A stretch of DNA of 64,000 nt. Source: Flavobacteriia bacterium (lineage in GTDB: Bacteria; Bacteroidota; Bacteroidia; Flavobacteriales_D; Crocinitomicaceae). Below the pieces are notes generated by a model, which saw only the letters and a program-made list of their open reading frames with translations, was not told the origin of the DNA and made no database searches. Position numbers and translations under genes: made by a program. Location of the stretch: positions 62,001 through 126,000 of the forward strand of contig JAPLEV010000051.1 in NCBI GenBank assembly GCA_026391005.1, written 5' to 3'. Shown here piece after piece: positions 35,026 to 43,070 of this stretch (position 1 is its first letter; each line of letters opens with the position of its first letter).

Positions 35026-36447
35026 ATGACGATAAATTACGCCAATCAATTAAAACACCCTGTATTTAAAGTAGTCGCTAAATACGCGACAGATAACGGT
35101 ATACCTGCATTTATAATTGGCGGATATGTCCGTGATTTAATAATAGGAAGACCATCAAAAGATATTGATATCGTTGTCTTAGGAGATGGACCCGCATTTG
35201 CAAATGAAATTGCAAAAATAATGCGCGTGAAAAATGTATCCATTTTTAAAACATATGGTACTGCCCATTTTGTTTACAAGGACTTAGACGTGGAATTTGT
35301 AGGGGCTCGAAAAGAATCATACACAAGTGAATCAAGAAATCCCACTACGCTATCTGGTAGTCTTCAGGACGACCAAAATAGAAGAGATTTTACCATAAAT
35401 GCGATGGCCTTGAAGTTGAATGGCGAACAATATGGTGATCTTGTCGACCCATTTAACGGTATGAATGATTTAGAAAATGGACTCTTACGATCCCCATTAG
35501 ATCCAGATATTACATTTAATGACGACCCACTAAGAATGATGAGAGCCATTCGTTTTGCTACGCAATTAAATTTTAAAATTGATACTAAATGCCTTGAGGC
35601 AATAAAAAGAAATTCAGATAGAATATCAATAATAACGAAGGAAAGAATAAGTGAGGAACTAAATAAAATGATTTTATCAGCAACACCCTCCCGTGGATTC
35701 AAATTACTTCATGCCACGAATTTATTGAAAAATATTTTTCCCGAAATGTTGGCATTACAAGGAATTGAAACGATTGATGGAAAAAGCCATAAAGACAACT
35801 TTTTACATACCCTTGAGGTATTAGATAACGTTTCTGTAACATCGGAAAATCTTTGGTTACGTTGGTCTGCACTATTACACGATATTGCTAAGCCACCGAC
35901 CAAAAAGTTTGATAAAGTGGTAGGTTGGACTTTTCATGGACATGAGGATTTAGGAGCGAAAATGGTGCCTAAAATTTTTAAAGCACTTAAGCTCCCACTT
36001 GATCAAAAAATGAAATACGTACAAAAATTAGTGCGTTTACATTTGAGGCCCATAGCCCTAGTAAAAGGAACCGTTACCGATTCTGCCATTAGACGGCTAC
36101 TTAGTGAAGCTGGAGACGACATTGATGATTTAATGCTATTGTGTAATGCAGATATTACCTCAAAAAATGAATTTAAAGTAAAGAAGTATAAGAAGAATTT
36201 TGAACTAGTCTCCGAAAAATTAAAGCTGGTAGAAGAAAAAGACCGAATACGTAACTTTCAGCCACCCATTACTGGTGATTTTATCATGAAGACATATGGC
36301 TTGGCGCCTTGTGCAGAAATAGGCACAATTAAAAGTCTTATTAAAGAAGCAATACTTGAAGGAAAAATCAATAATAATTTTGATGAAGCTAAAGAAGAAA
36401 TGCTAATTTTAGGCAAATCTTTGGGTTTAAAAATAGCCAAAATATAA
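35026..36447 (+). CDS. cca: CCA tRNA nucleotidyltransferase with HD domain
   Basis: 473 residues. Nucleotidyltransferase head: IIGGYVRDLIIGRPSKDIDIVVLG, with catalytic Asp46 and Asp48, then QDDQNRRDFTINAMAL and DDPLRMMRAIRFATQLNF. The C-terminal HD phosphohydrolase domain has LLHDIAKPPTKKF and RLHLRPI. The enzyme adds or repairs CCA ends of tRNAs. This fits the window: both tRNAs here lack an encoded CCA. The poly(A) polymerase alternative is less likely, given the linked HD domain and full tRNA-binding region. The next gene starts 16 bases after the stop. Confidence 0.93.
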   Translation: MTINYANQLKHPVFKVVAKYATDNGIPAFIIGGYVRDLIIGRPSKDIDIVVLGDGPAFANEIAKIMRVKNVSIFKTYGTAHFVYKDLDVEFVGARKESYTSESRNPTTLSGSLQDDQNRRDFTINAMALKLNGEQYGDLVDPFNGMNDLENGLLRSPLDPDITFNDDPLRMMRAIRFATQLNFKIDTKCLEAIKRNSDRISIITKERISEELNKMILSATPSRGFKLLHATNLLKNIFPEMLALQGIETIDGKSHKDNFLHTLEVLDNVSVTSENLWLRWSALLHDIAKPPTKKFDKVVGWTFHGHEDLGAKMVPKIFKALKLPLDQKMKYVQKLVRLHLRPIALVKGTVTDSAIRRLLSEAGDDIDDLMLLCNADITSKNEFKVKKYKKNFELVSEKLKLVEEKDRIRNFQPPITGDFIMKTYGLAPCAEIGTIKSLIKEAILEGKINNNFDEAKEEMLILGKSLGLKIAKI

Positions 36448-36463
36448 ACTAACAAAATAACAT

Positions 36464-37030
36464 ATGCCAGGACTTAAATTTAGAGTCTTACTAGATACGG
36501 ATAAACAAGAAGAAATTTTTAGAGATGTCCATATCTCAGATACCGATAATTTCGAAAGTTTCTTCAAAGCAATTCTAAACGCTTTTGAATTCAAAGGAAG
36601 TGAAATCGGTAGTTTTTATGTATCAAATGATGACTGGGATAAAGGCCACGAGATTAATTTGCTAGACATGTCCTACGATGATGATGCTATCGATGATCCT
36701 GCCAATGTGATGAAAGATGCCACCATTAAAAACTTTATCGAAGAACCCGACCAAAAATTCATTCTCGTATATGACTTTATGCGCATGTGGATTTTCCTGA
36801 TTGAATTAATTGGCTATGATAAAAATGAGCCCGCAGTTCCAGCTGTTATACTGAGCGTTGGCAAAGCACCTCTTGAAGATTCAAAAGACAGTATGGATGA
36901 GAATTTATTTCTAGAATATCAAGATCATGATCATCAAGAGCAGAACGATGATGATGATGATGATGATGATGATTTCACAGATGGTTATGGTGATGATGAT
37001 TTAAATGGTTTAAATGAATATGAATACTAA
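36464..37030 (+). CDS. Plasmid pRiA4b ORF-3-like protein with Asp-rich tail
   Basis: 188 residues. The opening LKFRVLLDTDKQEEIFRDVHISDTDNFESFFKAIL resembles the pRiA4b ORF-3-like (IS1096 passenger-like) domain, with FYVSNDDW and YDFMRMWIFLIELIG. The last ~40 residues are strongly acidic with nine consecutive Asp. Domain function is unknown, and despite the name there is no mobile element here. Overlaps the methyltransferase gene by 17 bases, so translation is coupled. Confidence 0.72.
   Translation: MPGLKFRVLLDTDKQEEIFRDVHISDTDNFESFFKAILNAFEFKGSEIGSFYVSNDDWDKGHEINLLDMSYDDDAIDDPANVMKDATIKNFIEEPDQKFILVYDFMRMWIFLIELIGYDKNEPAVPAVILSVGKAPLEDSKDSMDENLFLEYQDHDHQEQNDDDDDDDDDFTDGYGDDDLNGLNEYEY
36947..36973 (+). 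repeat. (GAT)9 microsatellite
   Basis: Nine perfect tandem GAT codons within the pRiA4b-like gene. A candidate slipped-strand length-variation site, in the same direction as the GAT tract 2 kb upstream. Confidence 0.9.
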
Positions 37031-37733
37031 TCAACTCGACCCAATTGGACAGGCCATTTTAGATTTTACAAAATCGAAAAAGCCATTTGATATTATCGTT
37101 GAAGCCGATTTATGCGATGATGATATTATTCCTATCGAAACCTTATTTAGAAATTTCAATGAGATGCCATTGATGGAACAAAAAGCCATGCAGCTTTGCA
37201 AAGGTAAAATTCTTGATGTTGGCGCATGTGCTGGGCCGCATAGCAGGTACCTAAGTGACTCCGGATTTAAGGTTACAGCGATTGATATCTCCCCTGGAGC
37301 CGTACTTTATCTAAATGAGATTGGAATAAACGCTCATCAAGCTGACTTTTTCAACTTTCAACCGAAAGAACAATATGATACTATTCTAATGCTCATGAAT
37401 GGTATTGGTATGGCAGGAACAATCGCTAATTTGGAAAAAACACTCTTAAAAGCTAGTTCATTGTTGAAACCCGGAGGTCAAATACTCTGCGATTCTTCCG
37501 ATGTTAAATTTCTATATGAAGAAGAAGATGGCTCTTTCTGGATGGATTTGAATGCCAATTATTACGGTGAATTCAAATTTAAAATGAAGTATAAAAAAAT
37601 AGAAGGTCCTTGGTTTGATTGGCTGTATGTTGATTACGACAAACTACACAAATCGGCCGTTAAATGCGGATTCAAGAGCAATAAAATAGAAGAGCAAGAA
37701 CACCATTACCTTGCACAGCTTATCCTTGCCTAA
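37014..37733 (+). CDS. Class I SAM-dependent methyltransferase
   Basis: 239 residues. ILDVGACAGPHSRYLSDSG (motif I, SAM-binding) and FKVTAIDISPGAV (acidic residue of motif II) are clear, with DTILMLMNGIGM (motif IV) and LLKPGGQILCDSSD. No membrane segment. The substrate cannot be predicted; the KMKYKKIEGPWFDWLYVD tail may be target-specific. It overlaps the gene before and abuts the TraB/GumN gene, indicating one transcript. Confidence 0.85.
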   Translation: MNMNTNQLDPIGQAILDFTKSKKPFDIIVEADLCDDDIIPIETLFRNFNEMPLMEQKAMQLCKGKILDVGACAGPHSRYLSDSGFKVTAIDISPGAVLYLNEIGINAHQADFFNFQPKEQYDTILMLMNGIGMAGTIANLEKTLLKASSLLKPGGQILCDSSDVKFLYEEEDGSFWMDLNANYYGEFKFKMKYKKIEGPWFDWLYVDYDKLHKSAVKCGFKSNKIEEQEHHYLAQLILA

Positions 37734-38588
37734 ATGAAAGTTCTATTTGTATTTCTATTTTTTTCGCTGATTACCTATGCTCAATCAACCACATCATCAC
37801 TACTTTGGGAAATTAAAGGACCACAACAAACAAAGAGCTCTTATATATTTGGGACCATGCACCTCATGGATGAAGCCCATTTTTATTTTCCAAAGAAGCT
37901 AGAAAAATTAGTTTGGACAGTAGATGCGGTATGCTTAGAAATAGGAGATGTACAGCATACACTTATAAATCCTGAACTATTGATGCTAAAAGAAGGGAGT
38001 TTTTTAACAAAACTTTCCGAAACGCAAATCGATTCATTATGCAGTTGGGCCAAAATACAGCTATTAATGGACAAAGATCAATTTATTACTAATTTTTCGA
38101 AAGCAAAGCCATTCCTCATTTATCAGCTAATTTTACAAAATGAATTGCCCAGTTTTCTTCAATCCCAAGAAATAAAAATGGAGGAGATATTGGCGGCAAA
38201 AAAGAAAAATACGACTATTGGATTGGAAACGATTGAAAGTCAATTAGCCCTGTTTGATAGCCTTCCTGTGAAGAGCCAAATAAATTTAGTAATGACAGAA
38301 TTAGCTGAGTTATCAAACGTGCTAACTAATTTTAAACTCACGCAAGAAAACTATCTTATGAATGATGTCGATAAAATACATGAAGAACTAATGAAAGACA
38401 TAACTGACCCCTACTTCAAGTTTAAATTTATTGATGAAAGAAATGCTAATTGGATAGCGAAAATAAGAAAAATGACAGCCTCCAAATCGATATTATTTGC
38501 AGTGGGTGCTGGACATTTAGGAGGTGAAAATGGTGTGCTAAATCTCCTCAAAAAAGAAGGGTTTACAATTATTCCAATTGACTTATGA
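37734..38588 (+). CDS. TraB/GumN-family protein
   Basis: 284 residues, with a Sec signal peptide (MKVLFVFLFFSLITYAQS). SSYIFGTMHLMDEAH holds the conserved GTMH and AVGAGHLGGENG the conserved GAGHLGG, the two motifs of TraB/GumN hydrolase-like proteins. Between them, VDAVCLEIGD and GLETIESQLALFD are also typical. These proteins are suspected metalloproteases or heme/pheromone-related hydrolases. Location is probably periplasmic. The last four bases overlap the FKBP lipoprotein gene. Confidence 0.85.
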   Translation: MKVLFVFLFFSLITYAQSTTSSLLWEIKGPQQTKSSYIFGTMHLMDEAHFYFPKKLEKLVWTVDAVCLEIGDVQHTLINPELLMLKEGSFLTKLSETQIDSLCSWAKIQLLMDKDQFITNFSKAKPFLIYQLILQNELPSFLQSQEIKMEEILAAKKKNTTIGLETIESQLALFDSLPVKSQINLVMTELAELSNVLTNFKLTQENYLMNDVDKIHEELMKDITDPYFKFKFIDERNANWIAKIRKMTASKSILFAVGAGHLGGENGVLNLLKKEGFTIIPIDL

Positions 38589-39028
38589 AAAACATCTTTA
38601 TACCTCTCGGCCTCATTTTTTTGATAAGCTGTTCTACTTATTCCGATCAAGAAATTACTTCTTTTGATAAAACGATTCAAAAATTTATGGTGAAAAACAG
38701 CATTAAGTTAACACGAACTGATTCTGGCTTGTACTTCAAAGAAATAAAAGTAGGCACGGGTAGAAGTATTCGTTACCAAGATAGCGTAGCGATAACCTAT
38801 ACTGGAAAACTACTAAGCGGAAAGTTAGTTGACATGCAAAAAAAACCATTGACATTTTCGGTTAAAGATTTAATAATGGGATGGAAAGAAGCTTTAACAA
38901 TGGCAAAAAATGGAAGCGAGATTATTTTAATCATTCCACCAAATTTAGGATACGGCAGTCATGAATTAGAACAAATTCCGCAGAATGCTATTTTATATTA
39001 TGATTTGAAGGTTTGGGATGTAAAATAA
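38585..39028 (+). CDS. FKBP-type peptidyl-prolyl isomerase lipoprotein
   Basis: 147 residues. Lipobox FLISC ends the signal (Cys16), so it is anchored in the periplasm-facing membrane leaflet. The FKBP fold shows in [44 protein letters not shown] and [11 protein letters not shown]. It helps fold exported proteins at proline bonds; similar lipoproteins include gliding-associated GldI. GldI is possible but not asserted, as no other gld genes are near. ATG overlaps the previous stop. Confidence 0.87.
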   Translation: MKNIFIPLGLIFLISCSTYSDQEITSFDKTIQKFMVKNSIKLTRTDSGLYFKEIKVGTGRSIRYQDSVAITYTGKLLSGKLVDMQKKPLTFSVKDLIMGWKEALTMAKNGSEIILIIPPNLGYGSHELEQIPQNAILYYDLKVWDVK

Positions 39029-39062
39029 ACAAGGATTTAACACTCAATCAAAACTCATTAAT

Positions 39063-39070
39063 TACATTTG
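39063..39070 (+). promoter_or_regulatory. -7 box TACATTTG for sucD
   Basis: Exact TAnnTTTG, 28 nt before the ATG at 39099. Confidence 0.45.
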
Positions 39071-39098
39071 CAGGTATAAAAAAGTTATCTATAATAAT

Positions 39099-39977
39099 AT
39101 GAGCGTTCTAGTAAATAAAAAATCAAAAGTTATTGTTCAAGGCTTTACAGGAAGTGAAGGAACATTCCATGCAGGCCAAATGCTAGCGTATGGAACCAAT
39201 GTTGTTGGAGGTGTAACGCCTGGAAAAGGTGGTTCTATTCATTTAGAAAGACCTGTTTTTAACACTGTTAAGGAGTCTGTTTCTGAAACTGGAGCAAATG
39301 TTTCAATAATCTTTGTTCCACCTGCATTTGCTGCCGACGCTATTATGGAAGCGGCTGAGGGTGGTATCGAATTAATTGTTTGCATTACCGAAGGAATTCC
39401 TATCAACGATATGATTAAAGTAAAAGAATATATTAAAAACTTTAACTGCCGATTAATCGGACCAAACTGCCCAGGTGTTATTACTGCTGGACAAGCCAAA
39501 GTTGGTATCATGCCTGGATTTGTATTTAAAGAAGGAAAAATTGGTATAGTATCTAAATCTGGGACGCTTACCTATGAGGCAGCAGACCAAGTGGCAAAAG
39601 CCGGAATGGGTATTACAACCGCCATTGGAATTGGAGGCGATCCAATTATCGGAACGACGACTAAGGAGGCGGTTGAACTCTTAATGAATGATCCCGAAAC
39701 CGAAGGTATAGTAATGATTGGGGAAATTGGAGGAAATCTTGAAGCGATCGCGGCGCAATGGATTAAAGAACATGGAACCAAACCAGTCGTTGGCTTTATT
39801 GCTGGAGAAACTGCTCCAAAAGGAAGAACAATGGGTCATGCAGGTGCGATTGTGGGCGGAGACGATGATACCGCAGAAGCAAAGAAAAGAATTTTGAGAG
39901 AATGTGGCATTCATGTAGTTGACTCACCAGCGCACATAGGGACAAAAATGGCAGAGATATTGGGTGTTAAAGCATAA
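39099..39977 (+). CDS. sucD: Succinate--CoA ligase alpha subunit
   Basis: 292 residues. CoA-binding fold ([28 protein letters not shown]), [18 protein letters not shown] and [11 protein letters not shown], and the phosphohistidine segment [13 protein letters not shown] are all present. It interconverts succinyl-CoA and succinate with nucleotide triphosphate formation in the TCA cycle, with SucC, which is absent here. It is a single gene with its own -7 box and a terminator at 39992-40024. Confidence 0.96.
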   Translation: MSVLVNKKSKVIVQGFTGSEGTFHAGQMLAYGTNVVGGVTPGKGGSIHLERPVFNTVKESVSETGANVSIIFVPPAFAADAIMEAAEGGIELIVCITEGIPINDMIKVKEYIKNFNCRLIGPNCPGVITAGQAKVGIMPGFVFKEGKIGIVSKSGTLTYEAADQVAKAGMGITTAIGIGGDPIIGTTTKEAVELLMNDPETEGIVMIGEIGGNLEAIAAQWIKEHGTKPVVGFIAGETAPKGRTMGHAGAIVGGDDDTAEAKKRILRECGIHVVDSPAHIGTKMAEILGVKA

Positions 39978-39991
39978 ATTTAAAGAATTAA

Positions 39992-40024
39992 AAAAAAAGC
40001 GACTAAGAATTGGTCGCTTTTTTT
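39992..40024. terminator. Bidirectional terminator between sucD and porin gene
   Basis: GCGAC (39999-40003) pairs with GTCGC (40013-40017), extended by flanking A/T pairs, with a 9-nt loop. A-run on the left and T-run on the right make it usable from either side. Confidence 0.85.
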
Positions 40025-40031
40025 ATGGAAT

Positions 40032-41780
40032 CTAATTCCAGAAATCCCAGGTAATCCCAAATTTAACCTGCCAAGTTGGAATAGTGTAGCCCTCATAAAA
40101 TAGTTGACTTCTGTCGGTAATAAAATAAGCGATATTATCTAAGCGAGCGAAAAATCGGAACGTTTCAACCTCTATCCCAATCAGTAACCCAGCATTTAAC
40201 ATCGATTTTTGAAAAATAGCACTCGGCAAACTTGAATAGTCAATACTTGTCATAGTAGGAATAATCCTAGGGGCTTTGTACTTACTTGAATAAAATAAGT
40301 CTAAAGCAGCAAGTGCCTTTAATTTTTTTGCTTTAAAAATTCCACCTTTAACTAAGATCCTATTAGAAATAGTGTGCATCGGATAAAATCGATAATCTTC
40401 ATCCATAAGTGTTAATTGGTAATTCGGAGAAAAAGCAAAAGAACCAAATTTAAAAGTACCTAAAACGCCAAACTGATGTAAAACTTGTTGACTCAAAGCT
40501 GAATTATTCGACCATGCTTGACCATTGTATACATACACCTGTTTTGTGGATAGCCATTCGTAGGAAAAAGCCACATAATGCTTTTTAAACTTTTCTTGAA
40601 ATAAGCCCTTAAACGAATACGACTGTTGAAGGTTAAAATCCAGCAATGAATAACTGATATTATTCGCTTGATAGAAACGTTGAAAAGGCAGTGGAGCTGA
40701 ATTATTATTTGAATTTTCAAGTAAAACATAATGACTATTCTTTTTCCATGCTGCGCTAGAAATCAAGGACCAGGAATTTTTAGCTCCTAAAAGATTGTAG
40801 GAGGATCGAGAATTTAATTGCCAGTTTTTAAGTTTTAAATCGAGACTAAACATCAAACCTATTTCAAGGGTATCGCGCAGCATTCCTTGATTAGAATAAC
40901 GCCAATAGTTAGCATTAACAAAAGCTTTAGCAGCTAGTTTCCGCGACAGAAACCCCATGCCCAATTGATTCGTAAAATCAACAATGCCATAATGGTCTGA
41001 GGTAGTTATACTATCATATTGAATCAATGAATACAAACTATTAAGTTGATCTGATTCATGATAATATCGATCAAGGGAACGCAATTTCGACTCCATAATA
41101 ATTCCGGCAAAGCGAGATGAATCCTTCGAATTAAAATCTATGTAATTCATCAGTCCAATGTTGCGTAAAGTAGCGTTCGAAAAAGCATCCTCTTTTCGAA
41201 CAGGAATAAGGGTTAAAGAAAATAATGAAGCCAACGAATCAGATACAATTCCATTCGATAAGCCCCTATTTTCTTGAGAAAAATCTGCATTAAATCTAAA
41301 GCTATAGCAACTTGAGTTTTTAGCAATTCCTAGTGAGTAGGCCTTAGACTCCCAGGCAGAATTGCGATAAAATCCGGCTGATGCATTATTGTTGAACGAT
41401 AAATTAACGAGTAAATCTTTACGGAAAACTTGACTGTAATTAAATGTTAAGTGCTGCGCCCCTTGACTACCAAAAGTATAAGCAACTCCTATATGTGGGA
41501 TAGCAGAAAAGTATAGTTGGGAACGTTTCAAAAAAGGGGTATGATAAACACTTCCCGCAGGTAAATACTGCGTAAAAGGATTTAAAAAAGAAGCAGAAGA
41601 TGCACCTGAAATAAAAGGAAATACCATCGAAGAAGAACGACTTTGTAAATCTATAGAATCCAAACTACCATTTGTCTTATCCGTTAAAATTAGGGTATCA
41701 AAAGAAACTGTGCTAACATTTTCCTGAGCGTTAGCCATGCAAGTAACAAATAATACTATAAACAGAATAAAGTATTTCAT
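40032..41780 (-). CDS. Putative porin (Bacteroidota outer-membrane barrel)
   Basis: 582 residues from the ATG at 41780; an upstream TTG at 41789 lies inside the promoter. Sec signal MKYFILFIVLFVTCMANAQ. Long beta-strand pattern (FPFISGASSASFLNPF, AYTFGSQGAQHLTFNYSQVF, LLVNLSFNNNASAGFYRNS) with aromatic strand ends, and the last residues VKFGITWDFWN end in an aromatic, as is usual for barrel insertion. Fits the putative-porin family of Bacteroidota. Substrate unknown. Ends near a bidirectional terminator. Confidence 0.8.
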   Translation of the reverse strand: MKYFILFIVLFVTCMANAQENVSTVSFDTLILTDKTNGSLDSIDLQSRSSSMVFPFISGASSASFLNPFTQYLPAGSVYHTPFLKRSQLYFSAIPHIGVAYTFGSQGAQHLTFNYSQVFRKDLLVNLSFNNNASAGFYRNSAWESKAYSLGIAKNSSCYSFRFNADFSQENRGLSNGIVSDSLASLFSLTLIPVRKEDAFSNATLRNIGLMNYIDFNSKDSSRFAGIIMESKLRSLDRYYHESDQLNSLYSLIQYDSITTSDHYGIVDFTNQLGMGFLSRKLAAKAFVNANYWRYSNQGMLRDTLEIGLMFSLDLKLKNWQLNSRSSYNLLGAKNSWSLISSAAWKKNSHYVLLENSNNNSAPLPFQRFYQANNISYSLLDFNLQQSYSFKGLFQEKFKKHYVAFSYEWLSTKQVYVYNGQAWSNNSALSQQVLHQFGVLGTFKFGSFAFSPNYQLTLMDEDYRFYPMHTISNRILVKGGIFKAKKLKALAALDLFYSSKYKAPRIIPTMTSIDYSSLPSAIFQKSMLNAGLLIGIEVETFRFFARLDNIAYFITDRSQLFYEGYTIPTWQVKFGITWDFWN

Positions 41781-41786
41781 GATAAA

Positions 41787-41794
41787 CAAACTTA
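41787..41794 (-). promoter_or_regulatory. -7 box TAAGTTTG for porin, abutting rpsT terminator
   Basis: Exact match 6 nt before the 41780 ATG. Its upstream edge adjoins the rpsT terminator stem (from 41796), so termination and initiation are adjacent. Confidence 0.5.
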
Positions 41795-41795
41795 A

Positions 41796-41824
41796 TAAAA
41801 AAAGGGGCTGAAGGCCCCTTTTTT
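41796..41824 (-). terminator. rpsT terminator
   Basis: GGGGC (41804-41808) pairs with GCCCC (41814-41818), extended by A/T to about 41824. Minus-strand T-tract (8 T) follows the stem. Confidence 0.85.
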
Positions 41825-41843
41825 CAATGTCGCAATTATGAAA

Positions 41844-42095
41844 TTACAAAGTATTTATAAAAACTTGTAAGCCCGACTTTAAGTTAGCCGCTTTATTCTG
41901 GTGGATAATATGTCTTTTAGCAAGTTTATCAATCATCTTAGCAACAGTAGGGAATAATTTCTCAGCTTCAACTCGGTCTTTAATTTCGCGTAGTCTTTTT
42001 GTAGCATTCCTTGCTGTTTTATGCTGGTACTTATTCAATACTCGCCTCGTCTCATTCGTACGAATTCGTTTGATGGATGATTTATGATTTGCCAT
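41844..42095 (-). CDS. rpsT: 30S ribosomal protein S20
   Basis: 83 residues, the normal length. The opening MANHKSSIKRIRTNETRR and the helical, Lys/Arg-rich body are diagnostic. It binds 16S rRNA in early 30S assembly. It lies between the tRNA-Glu gene and the porin gene on the minus strand and ends in a strong hairpin terminator. A short A/T-rich gap precedes it, with no exact -7 box found, so read-through from the tRNA-Glu promoter is possible. Confidence 0.97.
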   Translation of the reverse strand: MANHKSSIKRIRTNETRRVLNKYQHKTARNATKRLREIKDRVEAEKLFPTVAKMIDKLAKRHIIHQNKAANLKSGLQVFINTL

Positions 42096-42168
42096 AATTC
42101 CTAACTTTTATTTTTTATTTTTCTTAATTTTATTTTGCTATTAGCAAAGAGCTAATAGCTTATTGTTG

Positions 42169-42240
42169 TAGCCCATAGGAGAATCGAACTCCTGTTTCCA
42201 GGATGAAAACCTGATATCCTAACCACTAGATGAATGGGCC
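42169..42240 (-). tRNA. tRNA-Glu (anticodon TTC)
   Basis: A 72-nt cloverleaf on the minus strand. Acceptor GGCCCAT pairs with ATGGGCT (one wobble). D arm contains TAGTGGTTAGGA, anticodon stem TCAGG/CCTGG with loop TTTTCAT gives TTC, and the T arm contains GTTCGATTC. The discriminator is A and the following bases are CAA, so CCA is not encoded. Confidence 0.95.
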
Positions 42241-42269
42241 AAATCACTCAAAAGGTTATTTTTGGAGTG

Positions 42270-42300
42270 CAAATATAAGGTTAAAAACAATAATGACAAA
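42270..42300 (-). promoter_or_regulatory. Promoter of tRNA-Glu, TTTG-N19-TATATTTG
   Basis: -33 TTTG (complement of 42297-42300) and -7 TATATTTG (complement of 42270-42277), exactly 19 nt apart. Same architecture as for tRNA-Arg. Confidence 0.85.
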
Positions 42301-42316
42301 CGAAACAACCGTTTTT

Positions 42317-43012
42317 TTAAAAATTTTCTGAATCTTCTGATGATCGCTTAAACCCTAAACGTTTTGCCGTTTTTAATTTTAATTCGTCACTAATATGCTG
42401 AATTTGAGCAACCGATAATTCTTCCATTAATGCGAAGGGAGGAACTAATAAATCAAAGGTTAATGCATAATGGAAAGATAATTGAACAATCAAGCAAACT
42501 ATTTGATCGTTTAATTCCATACTTTGAGGATCTTGAAACAATTGCCCCAAAGCACCTTTGCCCTCCACCATAAAATGGCGTTCGTGGTTTACCAGCACCC
42601 TGCCTATTAAATACCCTGAATCGTTCAATCTGTTTTGGAGAAATGATTCTGCAAGAAAATTATATACGTAAATCACCCCAAAATAACCATTATTTTCATT
42701 CGATTTAAAATACGATGTTCCCCACAAAGCACTTGAATCAGGTAGTCTAAAAACGTTATTATGAAGTGTAAAAACTAAGACATCACTTCCAATGTAAACA
42801 TGAATTTCAAAGCCACCTTTTTCTTCAAACGATAAGCGAATTCTTTTATCAGATATGGTCTTTTGAAGTTCTTTTAATTCGGATTTAATATGTTGTTTTA
42901 TAAGAGCAAAAACTTTTTCTGCATCGTCAGCTATGTCTTGTTTTAAGGCAGATTTATCCAATAATACTTGCAAGATTTGTGCTCTATTATTTTCGGTTTG
43001 ATTTTTTTTCAT
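42317..43012 (-). CDS. Unknown protein, conserved-looking
   Basis: 231 residues, not recognised. The N-terminal ~65 residues are helical, followed by a beta-rich stretch (IRLSFEEKGGFEIHVYIGSDVLVFTLHNNVF), conserved-looking GYFGVIYVYNFLAES and a helical C-terminus. No signal peptide or catalytic motif. It is transcribed toward the tRNA-Glu gene and divergent from the sulfatase gene. It may be an intracellular binding protein; no function is claimed. Confidence 0.65.
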   Translation of the reverse strand: MKKNQTENNRAQILQVLLDKSALKQDIADDAEKVFALIKQHIKSELKELQKTISDKRIRLSFEEKGGFEIHVYIGSDVLVFTLHNNVFRLPDSSALWGTSYFKSNENNGYFGVIYVYNFLAESFLQNRLNDSGYLIGRVLVNHERHFMVEGKGALGQLFQDPQSMELNDQIVCLIVQLSFHYALTFDLLVPPFALMEELSVAQIQHISDELKLKTAKRLGFKRSSEDSENF

Positions 43013-43056
43013 AGTAATCTATTTATTCAAAGATAAGGATTCAAAATTAGTTTTTG

Positions 43057-43064
43057 TAATTTTG
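43057..43064 (+). promoter_or_regulatory. -7 box TAATTTTG, 6 nt before sulfatase ATG
   Basis: Exact TAnnTTTG; the TTG that would extend the open frame lies inside it, so ATG 43071 is favoured. Confidence 0.5.
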
Positions 43065-43070
43065 ATTAGA

